A stretch of 45,857 nt of DNA from an uncultured Collinsella sp. (GCA_900541185.1 UQIQ01000008.1:1-45857), one strand, 5' to 3'; counted from the stretch's first letter, positions 32,610 through 40,949 are shown. A program made the numbers and translations. The notes: a model not told the origin generated them from the letters alone.

Positions 32610-33419
32610 CTATAGTGCCTGCGCGTTCATGAAAACCAGGGTGTTTTTGTCTGAAAGCTCGGGGATGTGCCGATAGCCGATGTTGAATGCGGTAAGTTCG
32701 CTTGCATCCTCGAGCTTGTTTTCTGCCATCCACCGCACCATGGAGCCGCGCGCCTTTTTGCTGGCGGTCGACCGTTGGATGGGCTTCCCGTTGCGGATGC
32801 CCTCGCCAAAGAGGCATGTGACGGCCGTGGCGTCGCCCGCGAGGTGGGGCAGAACGGCTTTGGCATACTCTACGCTGGCGAGGTTGACGATCGTGGTGTT
32901 TGAGCCTGCCGGGGCGATAGCCCGCGCGAGCTTATCGCTCCAAAATGCGTAGAGGTCTCGGGCACCGTCGACGACAAGCTTCGCGCCCATCTCCAGCCGA
33001 TACGGTTCGACGGCATGAAAGGGACGAACGCACCCGTAGAGGCCGGAGAGGATCCACAGATGGTCTTGCAGCCATGCGAGCTGCGCGGAATCCATCACCT
33101 CGGGTGCCATGCTCTGGTATTGAATGCCGTGATAGGACATGACGGCAGGGGAGATGTGACGGGCGAGTGCGGGATTGTCGAGATCGCCGCTTTTCAGGAT
33201 GGGCCCGAACTCATGCAGGGTGTTGAGGCAAGGTCCCAGCAGTTTGTCACTCACGTTCCATAGCGCCTGCAGGCCGCCGCTGCCTTCATTCCGCTCGATA
33301 TCTAGCAGTGCGCGGTGGAGGCGAGCCGTCTCGCGCACAAAGGGTGGGATGCCCAGGACTTCAAAAGCATCTTGGGCCGCGCGCATCTGCTTGGCGGGCG
33401 AAATGATGACCTGCAGCAT
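32610..33419 (-). CDS. yaaA: Peroxide stress protein YaaA (DUF328)
   Basis: YaaA is a DNA-binding protein that in E. coli lowers intracellular free iron under hydrogen peroxide stress. The 269 residues open with L-Q-V-I-I-S-P-A-K-Q-M, the family hallmark, and contain Y-H-G-I-Q-Y-Q-S-M, L-Y-G-C-V-R-P, P-Y-R-L-E-M-G-A-K-L, F-W-S-D-K-L and V-N-L-A-S-V-E-Y-A-K, all typical of the family. GAGGAG precedes the ATG by a few bases on the minus strand. The frame extends further upstream to 33617, but that part crosses a terminator-like inverted repeat and is not conserved. Confidence 0.93.
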   Translation of the reverse strand: MLQVIISPAKQMRAAQDAFEVLGIPPFVRETARLHRALLDIERNEGSGGLQALWNVSDKLLGPCLNTLHEFGPILKSGDLDNPALARHISPAVMSYHGIQYQSMAPEVMDSAQLAWLQDHLWILSGLYGCVRPFHAVEPYRLEMGAKLVVDGARDLYAFWSDKLARAIAPAGSNTTIVNLASVEYAKAVLPHLAGDATAVTCLFGEGIRNGKPIQRSTASKKARGSMVRWMAENKLEDASELTAFNIGYRHIPELSDKNTLVFMNAQAL

Positions 33420-33440
33420 GGGCTCTCCTCTGCCAAAAAA

Positions 33441-33505
33441 GTTGCGGTGGAATACGGTCTGTTTTGGCTGTTTATGGGCCAGTTTAGTCCGTATTTCACC
33501 GCAAC
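33441..33505 (-). terminator. Long inverted repeat with T-run, end of the aminopeptidase transcript
   Basis: Arms 33441-33457 and 33489-33505 are complementary at 16 of 17 positions with a 31-base centre that can form a second small stem (TTGGC with GCCAG). On the minus strand the outer stem is followed at once by TTTTTT (plus 33435-33440), so it can act as a terminator for the M18 gene just upstream of yaaA. The stem is much longer than an ordinary terminator. Confidence 0.85.
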
Positions 33506-33519
33506 TGATGAAGGGTTGG

Positions 33520-34917
33520 TTAGGCTCGCTCGATGAAGGCCTTGTAACCGCGATATGCCTCGTAGATGTCGGCCTTGTTGGCGACCTCCCACAGGGCGTG
33601 CATGGACAGGACGGCAACGCCGGAGTCGATGACGTTCATGCCGTACTTGGCCATGATGTAGGCGATGGTGCCGCCGCCACCAGCGTTGACGCGGCCGAGC
33701 TCGCAGGTCTGGAAGTCCACGCCGGCCTCGTCCATGATGTCGCGGACGAGGGCCACATACTCGGCGTCGGCGTCGTTAGAGCCGCCCTTGCCGCGGCTGC
33801 CCGTGTACTTGTTAAAGCACAGGCCGCGACCCATGAAGGCGGCGTTCTTGGTCTCGAACTTGCCGGCATAGCCCGGGTCGAAGCCGGCGGACACGTCGGA
33901 GGAGAGCATACGGCTGCGGGCGAGCGCGCGGCGCAGAGCCAGCGGGCTGTCCTCGCCGGCGAGCATCATGATCTCGGCGACGGTGTTCTCGAAGAAGCGA
34001 CTCGTCATGCCGGTGGCACCCACGGAACCGATCTCCTCCTTGTCGACGATGAGCGTGATGCTCGTGCGCTCCACGTTGGCGACGTCGATCTGGGCGAGCA
34101 TGGAGGGGTAGGCACAGACGCGGTCGTCGTGGCCATAGCCCAAAATCATGGAGCGGTCGAGGCCCATGTCGCGGGCGGGGCCGGCGGGCACGACCTCGAT
34201 CTCGGCGGAGAGGAAGTCCTCCTCCTCGACGTCGTACTGCTCCTTAAGGATGTCCAGGAACATTTGCTTGACGGGCTCCTTGGGGGCGTCCTTGTCGTCC
34301 TCATCGAACTTGACGGGACGGCCGCCCACGATCACGTCGAGGATCTCGGCGTCGACGGCGTCCTTGGCAGGCTTAGACATCTGCTCGCTCGAGAGATGGA
34401 TCAGCAGGTCGGAGATGGTAAAGACCGGGTCGTCGGCCTTGTCGCCGATATTGATGTCGACGGTGGTACCGTCCTTTTTGCAGATGACGCCCACGAGTGC
34501 GAGCGGGGAGGCCACCCAGTGGTAGCTCTTGACGCCGCCGTAGTAGTGCGTGTCGAGATAAGCCATGTCGCCGGCCTCGAAGGCGGGGTTCTGCTTAAGG
34601 TCTAGGCGCGGCGAGTCCACGTGGGAGCCCAGGATGTTAAAGCCCTGCTCGAGCGGGGCGTTGCCCAGGTTGACGAGCATGAGGTCCTTGCCGTGATTGG
34701 CGGCGTACACCTTGTCGCCTGCCTTGAGCTCGCGGCCTTCGGCGATCACGGTCTCCAGGTCGACGTATCCCGCCTCCTCGGCCATCTTGATGCCGGTCTT
34801 GACGCACAGGCGCTCGGTCTTGTTCTCGCTCAAAAACTGCTTATAGCCGCGGCAAAGCTCCTCGAGCTCCTCGACTTGCTGTGGCGTGTACTTTTTCCAT
34901 GCGCAGGGACGCTCCAT
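33520..34917 (-). CDS. M18 family aminopeptidase
   Basis: Zinc-dependent aminopeptidase (aspartyl/aminopeptidase I family), cytoplasmic. The 465 residues contain the metal-binding G-S-H-V-D-S-P-R-L-D-L-K, the active-site V-D-K-E-E-I-G-S-V-G-A-T-G-M (catalytic and zinc-ligand glutamates), D-V-S-A-G-F-D-P and the C-terminal G-S-N-D-A-D-A-E and S-M-H-A-L-W-E segments. It is of the firmicute/anaerobe subgroup, about 460 residues. AAAGGAG lies 8 bases before this ATG; the upstream 45 codons of the open frame are unconserved. Confidence 0.95.
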   Translation of the reverse strand: MERPCAWKKYTPQQVEELEELCRGYKQFLSENKTERLCVKTGIKMAEEAGYVDLETVIAEGRELKAGDKVYAANHGKDLMLVNLGNAPLEQGFNILGSHVDSPRLDLKQNPAFEAGDMAYLDTHYYGGVKSYHWVASPLALVGVICKKDGTTVDINIGDKADDPVFTISDLLIHLSSEQMSKPAKDAVDAEILDVIVGGRPVKFDEDDKDAPKEPVKQMFLDILKEQYDVEEEDFLSAEIEVVPAGPARDMGLDRSMILGYGHDDRVCAYPSMLAQIDVANVERTSITLIVDKEEIGSVGATGMTSRFFENTVAEIMMLAGEDSPLALRRALARSRMLSSDVSAGFDPGYAGKFETKNAAFMGRGLCFNKYTGSRGKGGSNDADAEYVALVRDIMDEAGVDFQTCELGRVNAGGGGTIAYIMAKYGMNVIDSGVAVLSMHALWEVANKADIYEAYRGYKAFIERA

Positions 34918-35083
34918 GACGCAGGCTCCTTTCGGATCGATCGTGCTGGTTGATGTACCGTGAGCCATCGTATCACGCGCGGGCTCACGGTGGCGGGGGA
35001 GCTTGATGTGAGGTGGCCGCGGGGCGGGGAGCGTGTAAACTGGAGTGAGCAAACCGTGCCCAGCCTAAAGCGAGGTATTCAAT

Positions 35084-37831
35084 ATGTCTGACAAGCGCCG
35101 CACCTTTGCCGTTATCGACGGCAACTCGCTCATGCATCGCGCCTTCCACGCCGTGCCGCCGACTATGAACGCGCCGGACGGTCGCCCCACCAACGCGATC
35201 TTCGGCTTCCTGAACATGTTTCTTAAGATGATCGATGCCTTTAACCCCGACGGCGTGGTCGTGGCGTTTGATAAGGGCAAGCCGCGCGTGCGCATGGAGA
35301 TGCTGCCGCAGTATAAGGCGCAGCGCCCGCCCATGGACCCCGATCTGCATGCGCAGTTCCCTATGATCAAGGAGCTGCTCGGTGCGCTCAACGTGCCGAT
35401 TCTGCAGTCTGAGGGCTGGGAAGGCGATGATATCCTGGGAACCATGGCGCGCCTGGGTGAGGAGGCCGGCTGCGACATGCTGCTGGTGACCGGTGATCGC
35501 GATATGTATCAGCTCGTGACCGAGCACGTCAACGTGGTCTCGACCCGCAAGGGCCTGTCCGACGTGGCGATCATGACGCCCGAGAGCGTGGACGATCTGT
35601 ATCACGGCATCACGCCGGCGCTCGTGCCCGACTTTTATGGTCTGAAGGGCGACACGTCCGATAACATCCCCGGCGTGCCGGGCATCGGCCCCAAAAAGGC
35701 GAGCGCGCTCATTGCGCAGTACGGTAGCCTGGACGAGGTCATCGCGCATGCCGACGAGGTCAAGGGCAAGATGGGCGAAAACCTGCGCGCACACATCGAC
35801 GATGCTCTGCTGAGCCGCAAGGTCGCGACCATCCGCACCGATGCGCCCGTCGAGCTCGACTTTGAGGCGACGTCCTTCCCGGCGTTCTCTGCCGATGAGG
35901 TTTCCGCGGCGCTGGGTACGCTTGGTATCACCGCCATGCAGAACCGTTTCTTGGCGCTGATCGGCGGCGAGGGCGGGGCTGCTGCCTCCAGTGTGTTTGA
36001 GATACCTGCTATGGTTCGCGCAGCCGCCGGCGATGCCGACGCGCTTGGTGCCGTTGCGGCTGAGGTCTCCCGCGCGATTGATGCCGGCGAGTGGGTCGCC
36101 GCCGTGGTGGACGACGACAAGGAAGAGGGCGCGCTCTTTGGGCTGACGCGCACGCTGTGGTTGGCGACGTCCAAGGGCCTGTTCGCGCTCGAGGAGGGCG
36201 ACAGCTGTGCGGCGGCTGAGGTTGAGGGCTTCAACTTCGCTCACGGTGTGATCGCCGGCGTGCTTGCGCGCCTGTTTATGGAGGGCCGCGTGGCGAGCCC
36301 GGATACGAAAGCGCTGCTGCACGAGCTTTCGCCCATCGATTCTTCTGAGCCCGAGCTCATGGATCCGCTCGCTGCCGATTCCACGCGTATCTTCGATACC
36401 GTGGTCGCTGCCTATCTGCTGGATTCCGATCGCTCCGAGTTCGATGAGGCATATCTGGCCGATACCTATCTGCAGATGGCGTTGCCTGCGGCGCGCGGTG
36501 CAGAGGGTGCTGGTGAGGACGCTCCGGCGCCTGCCGCCCGTACTGCGGCTCTGACGCTGGCGCTCGTGGCGCCGTTGCGCGAGTGCATGGCCCGTGAGAA
36601 CGCCGCCAACGTGTTCGATGGCATCGAGATGCCGCTCGTTCCGGTACTTGCCAAGATGGAGCGCGCGGGCATGCTCGTGGACCCCGACCGCCTGCACAGT
36701 CTGTCCGAGGGTCTGGCGACCCAGATCACCGAGGTCGAACGAAGCATTCGCGACCTTGCCGGTGACGAGACCTTTAACATCGGCAGCCCCATGCAACTTT
36801 CGCATGTGCTCTTTGATGTGATGGGCCTTCCGACCAAGGGTCTCAAAAAGACCAAGCGCGGTTACTATTCGACCAATGCCAAGGTACTGAGTGATCTTGC
36901 CCGTGACCACGAGATTGTTCGTTTGATCTTAGACTGGCGCGAGAAGTCCAAGATCAAGTCAACCTATCTGGACACGTTGGGCCCGCTGCGCCGCGGTGAC
37001 GGTCGTGTGCACACCACGTACAACCAGACCATCACCGCGACGGGGCGTCTGTCTTCGAGCGACCCTAATCTGCAAAACATTCCGACGCGCTCGGAGCTGG
37101 GGCGTACCGTCAAGACGGCGTTTTCGGCAGGCGAGGGAAGCGTCTTTTTGGCGGTGGACTACTCGCAGATCGAGCTGCGTCTGCTGGCACATCTCTCGGG
37201 TGACGAGCACTTGGTGCGCGCCTTTAACGAGGGCGAGGACTTCCATGCCGAGACGGCGGCGCGCGTGTTTGGTGTGCCGGTGTCCGAGGTAACGCCCGAC
37301 CTGCGCAGTCGCGCCAAGGCCGTGAACTTTGGCATCGTGTATGGCCAGCAGGCCTACGGCCTGTCGCAGTCGCTGCATATCTCGATGGCCGAGGCGCGCG
37401 ACATGATCGACCGCTACTACGAGGCCTACCCGGGCGTGCGTACGTTCCTCGACAACGTGGTGGCGCGCGCCAAGCAGACGGGCTACGCCGAGACCATGTA
37501 TGGCCGCAGACGCCATATTCCCGAGCTCAAGGCCAAAAACCCGCAACTCCGCGGCTTTGGCGAGCGCACGGCCATGAACCATCCCATGCAGGGCACCGCA
37601 GCAGACATCATCAAGATCGCCATGGCCCGCGTAAGCCGTCGCCTGGAAGAAGAAGGCTTTGCCGCCCACATGATCCTGCAGGTACACGACGAACTGGACT
37701 TTGAGTGCCCCGTCGACGAAGTCGAGCGCCTCACCGCCATGGTCCGCGACGTCATGGAGCACGTAGTAGACCTACGCGTACCCCTCATCGCCGAAGCCAG
37801 CACCGGCATAACCTGGGCCGACGCCAAATAG
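35084..37831 (+). CDS. polA: DNA polymerase I PolA
   Basis: Repair and Okazaki-fragment polymerase. The 915 residues have a 5'-3' exonuclease domain (about 1-290: D-G-N-S-L-M-H-R, G-D-D-I-L-G, V-T-G-D-R-D-M-Y-Q-L, L-K-G-D-T-S-D-N-I-P-G-V-P-G-I-G), a middle exonuclease-like domain, and the polymerase domain with motif A D-Y-S-Q-I-E-L-R (D692), motif B R-S-R-A-K-A-V-N-F-G-I-V-Y-G, and motif C V-H-D-E-L (D869). The middle domain lacks the D-x-E exonuclease I motif; only a later F-D-T-V-V-A-A-Y-L-L-D is recognisable, so proofreading is probably lost. The last about 70 codons use GAA and GTA far more than the rest. Confidence 0.97.
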   Translation: MSDKRRTFAVIDGNSLMHRAFHAVPPTMNAPDGRPTNAIFGFLNMFLKMIDAFNPDGVVVAFDKGKPRVRMEMLPQYKAQRPPMDPDLHAQFPMIKELLGALNVPILQSEGWEGDDILGTMARLGEEAGCDMLLVTGDRDMYQLVTEHVNVVSTRKGLSDVAIMTPESVDDLYHGITPALVPDFYGLKGDTSDNIPGVPGIGPKKASALIAQYGSLDEVIAHADEVKGKMGENLRAHIDDALLSRKVATIRTDAPVELDFEATSFPAFSADEVSAALGTLGITAMQNRFLALIGGEGGAAASSVFEIPAMVRAAAGDADALGAVAAEVSRAIDAGEWVAAVVDDDKEEGALFGLTRTLWLATSKGLFALEEGDSCAAAEVEGFNFAHGVIAGVLARLFMEGRVASPDTKALLHELSPIDSSEPELMDPLAADSTRIFDTVVAAYLLDSDRSEFDEAYLADTYLQMALPAARGAEGAGEDAPAPAARTAALTLALVAPLRECMARENAANVFDGIEMPLVPVLAKMERAGMLVDPDRLHSLSEGLATQITEVERSIRDLAGDETFNIGSPMQLSHVLFDVMGLPTKGLKKTKRGYYSTNAKVLSDLARDHEIVRLILDWREKSKIKSTYLDTLGPLRRGDGRVHTTYNQTITATGRLSSSDPNLQNIPTRSELGRTVKTAFSAGEGSVFLAVDYSQIELRLLAHLSGDEHLVRAFNEGEDFHAETAARVFGVPVSEVTPDLRSRAKAVNFGIVYGQQAYGLSQSLHISMAEARDMIDRYYEAYPGVRTFLDNVVARAKQTGYAETMYGRRRHIPELKAKNPQLRGFGERTAMNHPMQGTAADIIKIAMARVSRRLEEEGFAAHMILQVHDELDFECPVDEVERLTAMVRDVMEHVVDLRVPLIAEASTGITWADAK

Positions 37832-37865
37832 GGAAGCAACCACAGTTCCAAAGTAACCAAAAACA

Positions 37866-37900
37866 GAAGGACGCCCCTTATCAACAAGGAGCGTCCTTCG
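37866..37900 (+). terminator. Terminator after polA
   Basis: GAAGGACGC (37866-37874) pairs with GCGTCCTTC (37891-37899); an inner CCTT/AAGG extends the stem. The sequence after it is GTTCAATT, a modest T-tract. Confidence 0.7.
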
Positions 37901-37967
37901 TTCAATTAAATTCAGCCAAAGTATCTAGGCGCCAAGACGCCATCCAGGCGGCAAGCAAGTCACCGCA

Positions 37968-38096
37968 GGACCTGGCCGGGCGAGGCGGGTAAGTTTTCGT
38001 AGATTCCGCACGAGCCGGAAAGCACTTAATGTGCTTTCCGAGCGAGCCCAGGACCTGACCGAACGAAAAACTTACCCGCCTCGCCCGGCCAGGTCC
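37968..38096. repeat. Nested palindromic element with 30-bp perfect terminal arms
   Basis: Bases 37968-37997 and 38067-38096 are perfect reverse complements over 30 bp, one of the longest dyads in the window. Inside is a perfect 10-bp hairpin (38016-38025 with 38031-38040, loop TTAAT). Just inside the right arm, bases near 38049-38061 repeat the start of the left arm directly (CAGGACCTG followed by G/A and CCG). It occupies the gap between convergent polA and the HAD gene and has no ORF. It could be a MITE-like or REP-like element, or a structured RNA at the 3' end of the HAD transcript. Confidence 0.9.
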
Positions 38097-38107
38097 GACG
38101 AGCAACG

Positions 38108-38935
38108 TTAACGAGCCGCCAAGATGGCGTCGATGAGCGTCAGTACGCCTCCGTCGTTGTTGCTCGGAATGCGCCACTTGGCATGCGCGTTCATGTGCTC
38201 CTCGGCGTTGTCCACGATAAAGCTGTGACCGACGCGCTCGAGCATGGGGATGTCGTTGTAGGTGTCGCCCACGGCGGCGGCGTCGGCAATATCGATGCCC
38301 AGGTGCTCGCACAGGTGAGCGACGCCGGCGCCCTTGTCGACGCCCAGGTTCATAAAGTCGATCCACTCGCGCCCAGCGTTGGTGACGTAGAGCTTGTCCG
38401 AGAACTCGGGGCTATAGGTCTCGCGGAAAGCGGGCTCGGCGTCGTAGCCGGGGAAGAAGACCGAAATCTTGTTGGACTCGAAATCAATGCCCTCAAAGCT
38501 GTCGACGTAGTTGATTGTGTTGTAGTAGACGCTGATCTCGTCGTGGTATTGATGGTCGCGGGCAAGCACGTAGAACTCGTCGAAGCAGCACAGGACGGGG
38601 ACAGCGCGAGGATCCTCCGAGGCACGGTTCAAGACCTGCTGATACAGCTCCACGTCAATATTGCTCTTATAGATATAGCCGCCGCGATAGATCACGCAAG
38701 CTCCGTTGTCGGGACAAAAGGCGAGGCGGTTCTTGATGCCCTCGAACATCTCCTCGAGCTTGGGGGCGGGACGTCCGCTGGCGGGGCAGAATACGATGCC
38801 GGCGTCGGCGAGCTTGTCCAGGCGCTCATCAAGACCCTGGGGCAGCACACGCTCGTCGGTCAGCAGCGTCTTGTCCATATCGACGGCGAGAATCTTAATG
38901 TTGCCGATGTTGGCGTCCGATTCGTAAGTTTGCAT
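38108..38935 (-). CDS. Cof-type HAD-superfamily hydrolase
   Basis: Cytoplasmic phosphatase of the HAD IIB (Cof/YidA) type, acting on sugar phosphates or similar small molecules; substrate unknown. The 275 residues show motif I V-D-M-D-K-T-L-L (nucleophile D19, acid/base D21), motif II P-A-S-G-R, a C2 cap domain, and motif IV G-D-T-Y-N-D-I-P-M-L. Motif I has Lys where D-x-D-G-T is usual, a substitution also seen in some Cof-type proteins. It is convergent with polA, and its start faces argG across 550 bases. Confidence 0.92.
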   Translation of the reverse strand: MQTYESDANIGNIKILAVDMDKTLLTDERVLPQGLDERLDKLADAGIVFCPASGRPAPKLEEMFEGIKNRLAFCPDNGACVIYRGGYIYKSNIDVELYQQVLNRASEDPRAVPVLCCFDEFYVLARDHQYHDEISVYYNTINYVDSFEGIDFESNKISVFFPGYDAEPAFRETYSPEFSDKLYVTNAGREWIDFMNLGVDKGAGVAHLCEHLGIDIADAAAVGDTYNDIPMLERVGHSFIVDNAEEHMNAHAKWRIPSNNDGGVLTLIDAILAAR

Positions 38936-39012
38936 AAAAATGCGCCTTTCGTTTCGAGATTGTTTCAGACGTTATAACCATCAACTAGTAGTCGAGCGTA
39001 TTTTCGCAGGAA

Positions 39013-39030
39013 TGGTGCGTATTTGCACCA
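39013..39030. promoter_or_regulatory. TGGTGC-N6-GCACCA dyad, candidate operator
   Basis: A perfect 6-bp inverted repeat with an AT-rich 6-base centre lies between the HAD gene start and the argG leader region, about 130 bases upstream of the candidate argG promoter. It has operator symmetry but does not match the ArgR box (an AT-rich TGAAT-type dyad). Regulator unknown. Confidence 0.3.
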
Positions 39031-39141
39031 CGCTTCACAAAGTAATGAAAAAACTTTTCAGAAATTTGAATTTGTCGCTTGTGCTGCGGGCACTTTAGCG
39101 TAATATAGCGACTATCGAAAACGGAGACGGAAAAACAACCG

Positions 39142-39170
39142 TTTACCGAGGAAAAGGTACCGTTTACGAT
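39142..39170 (+). promoter_or_regulatory. Candidate promoter of the argG leader transcript
   Basis: TTTACC (39142-39147) and TACGAT (39165-39170) are spaced by exactly 17 bases. Transcription would start near 39177, about 20 bases before the ribosome binding site of the leader ORF. An alternative -10 is TAGAAT (39173-39178). Confidence 0.45.
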
Positions 39171-39209
39171 ATTAGAATTGCGCCCGGCGATAGGTGAAAG
39201 GAGAGGCAG

Positions 39210-39284
39210 ATGCAGTTCGTAAAGATCATCACCACTGCAGACAATGCCATCCGACGCCAGCGCGCAATTTCCCGACGACGATAA
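39210..39284 (+). CDS. Putative arginine-rich leader peptide upstream of argG
   Basis: A 24-codon ORF with AAAGGAG (39197-39203) 6 bases before its ATG, a near-ideal initiation site. The peptide starts M-Q-F-V-K-I-I-T-T and ends I-R-R-Q-R-A-I-S-R-R-R, with six arginines in the last ten codons and three consecutive CGA codons just before TAA. CGA is otherwise little used in the window. Such an Arg-codon run upstream of an arginine biosynthesis gene is the hallmark of ribosome-mediated attenuation: scarce charged tRNA-Arg stalls the ribosome and changes the folding of the following RNA. It ends 205 bases before argG. Confidence 0.7.
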   Translation: MQFVKIITTADNAIRRQRAISRRR

Positions 39285-39395
39285 CAATCGTCTCTGTCCG
39301 CATGGGGCGAATTGCCTCAACAGAGTCATTTTGAGGTCGTTGGGTTTTAGCACGACATTGCTGCATGTTTCTAGGGCATGTATGTGCTGATTTTT
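39262..39395 (+). promoter_or_regulatory. Possible attenuator overlapping and following the leader ORF
   Basis: Several mutually exclusive pairings are visible. GACGAT/ATCGTC folds over the last Arg codons and stop. GCAATTTCCC within the leader can pair with GGGGCGAATTGC (from about 39304). CCTCAA/TTGAGG forms a separate hairpin near 39316-39338. AGCAC (39349-39353) with GTGCT (39384-39388), followed by ATTTTT (39390-39395), is a weak terminator candidate. The Arg codons overlap the first segment, as attenuation requires. No energies were computed. Confidence 0.4.
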
Positions 39396-39489
39396 GCTAT
39401 TTAACCTGATATTGCACGGTATATGACCTTGAAATGACTTGCAACTGACCGATGTTCTAACTAGCTACCAAGGGCGAAAGGAAACAGCC

Positions 39490-40716
39490 ATGAGCAAGGA
39501 AAAAGTCGTTCTCGCATATTCCGGTGGTCTTGATACATCCGTATGTGTCAAGTGGCTCCAGGACGAGAAGAATCTCGATGTCGTTTGCGTCTGCGGCAAC
39601 GTGGGCCAGGAAGAGACCGGACTGGATGCCAAGAAGCAGAAGGCGCTCGACCTGGGCGTTCTCGATTGCCAGGTGCTCGACCTGCGCGACGAGTTCTCCG
39701 ATGAGTTCCTGACCAAAGCCATCGCAGCAAACTCCATGTACGAGAACAAGTATCCGCTGCTCTCCGCCCTGTCTCGCCCGCTGCTTGCCAAGAAGCTCGT
39801 CGAGGTCGCCCACGAGTTTGGCGCGACCTACGTCGCCCACGGCTGCACCGGCAAGGGTAACGACCAGGTTCGTTTTGAGGCTGCCGTCAAGGCCCTCGAC
39901 CCTGAGCTCAAGGTTATCGCCCCGGTGCGCGAGTGGGATCTGAAGTGCCGTCCCGACGAGGTCGCCTATGCCCACGCCCACAACGTGCCGGTTCCCGAGG
40001 GTGCCAACGATAACCCCTACTCCATCGACGACAACCTGTGGGGTCGCGCCATCGAGTGCGGTCACCTGGAGGACCCTTGGAATGAGCCGCTCGATGACGC
40101 TTGGGTTATGACCAAGAACCCCGAGGACACGCCTGACGCCCCGACCTATACCGAGATCGAGTTTGAGGCCGGCAAGCCTGTCGCCGTCGACGGCAAGAAG
40201 ATGAAGCTCTCCGAGATCGTCATCGCCCTCAACAAGATTTCGGGCGACAACGGCTTTGGCCGTCTTGACCTGGTCGAGGATCGTCTGGTGGGCCTCAAGA
40301 GCCGCGAGTGCTATGAGGTTCCCGGCGCCCTGACGCTCATCACCGCCCACAAGGCGCTCGAGGACATCTGCGTCGAGGGCGACCTGCTCAAGACCAAGAT
40401 CAAGCTCGAGCAGGATTGGGCCACCGCCGTGTACAACGGCCAGTGGTACAGCCCGCTCAAGAACGCGCTCGACGCCTTTATGGCCGATACCCAGAAGTTC
40501 GTGACCGGCACCGTCCGTCTGAAGTTCTTTAAGGGCAACTGCCATGTCGTCGGCCGCAAGAGTCCCTTCAGCCTCTACGACTACGGCCTGGCTACCTACG
40601 ACCGCGACACCACGTTTGACGAGAAGGCCAGCGCCGGCTTTATCGAGATCGATACGCTGTCGCTCAAGACGTGGGCAAAGGTCCAGGGCCCCAGCTCTGC
40701 TGCCGCCCAGGCCTAG
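39490..40716 (+). CDS. argG: Argininosuccinate synthase ArgG
   Basis: Cytoplasmic enzyme that joins citrulline and aspartate using ATP, giving argininosuccinate. The 408 residues contain the PP-loop L-A-Y-S-G-G-L-D-T-S (residues 8-17), H-G-C-T-G-K-G-N-D-Q-V-R-F-E, and R-E-W-D-L. Length and motifs fit the family. GAAAGGA precedes the ATG; the longer frame from 39439 adds 17 unconserved residues. argH follows 522 bases downstream with a terminator and a small ORF between, so the two are probably separate transcripts. No other arginine genes are in the window. Confidence 0.97.
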   Translation: MSKEKVVLAYSGGLDTSVCVKWLQDEKNLDVVCVCGNVGQEETGLDAKKQKALDLGVLDCQVLDLRDEFSDEFLTKAIAANSMYENKYPLLSALSRPLLAKKLVEVAHEFGATYVAHGCTGKGNDQVRFEAAVKALDPELKVIAPVREWDLKCRPDEVAYAHAHNVPVPEGANDNPYSIDDNLWGRAIECGHLEDPWNEPLDDAWVMTKNPEDTPDAPTYTEIEFEAGKPVAVDGKKMKLSEIVIALNKISGDNGFGRLDLVEDRLVGLKSRECYEVPGALTLITAHKALEDICVEGDLLKTKIKLEQDWATAVYNGQWYSPLKNALDAFMADTQKFVTGTVRLKFFKGNCHVVGRKSPFSLYDYGLATYDRDTTFDEKASAGFIEIDTLSLKTWAKVQGPSSAAAQA

Positions 40717-40869
40717 CGCCTCCTTCCCTTGGTATCCGCGCGGCCCATCCGCGTGATACATAACGGGCGCACGGGGTCCCTACCTTTCGTTATGCTTGCT
40801 GACACTTCTTAACATCGGTGGCCCCTACGTTCCGCCCGCATATATGATGCCGCGACTGTGGCTGAGTCC

Positions 40870-40907
40870 GAGCCCCGCCGGGGTTGTCCGGCGGGGCTCC
40901 TTCTATC
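40870..40907 (+). terminator. Terminator after argG
   Basis: A perfect 12-bp GC-rich stem (GAGCCCCGCCGG at 40870-40881 with its complement at 40888-40899), 6-base loop, then CTTCTAT. Strong stem, imperfect T-tract. Confidence 0.85.
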
Positions 40908-40949
40908 AATTTGGCGGCTCTGCGCCTATATATATGAGGAGTATCCATT

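Noticed and set aside
37968..38096. Insertion sequence with 30-bp terminal repeats
   Set aside because: Only about 70 bases lie between the arms, with no transposase and no clear target duplication; described as a palindromic element instead.
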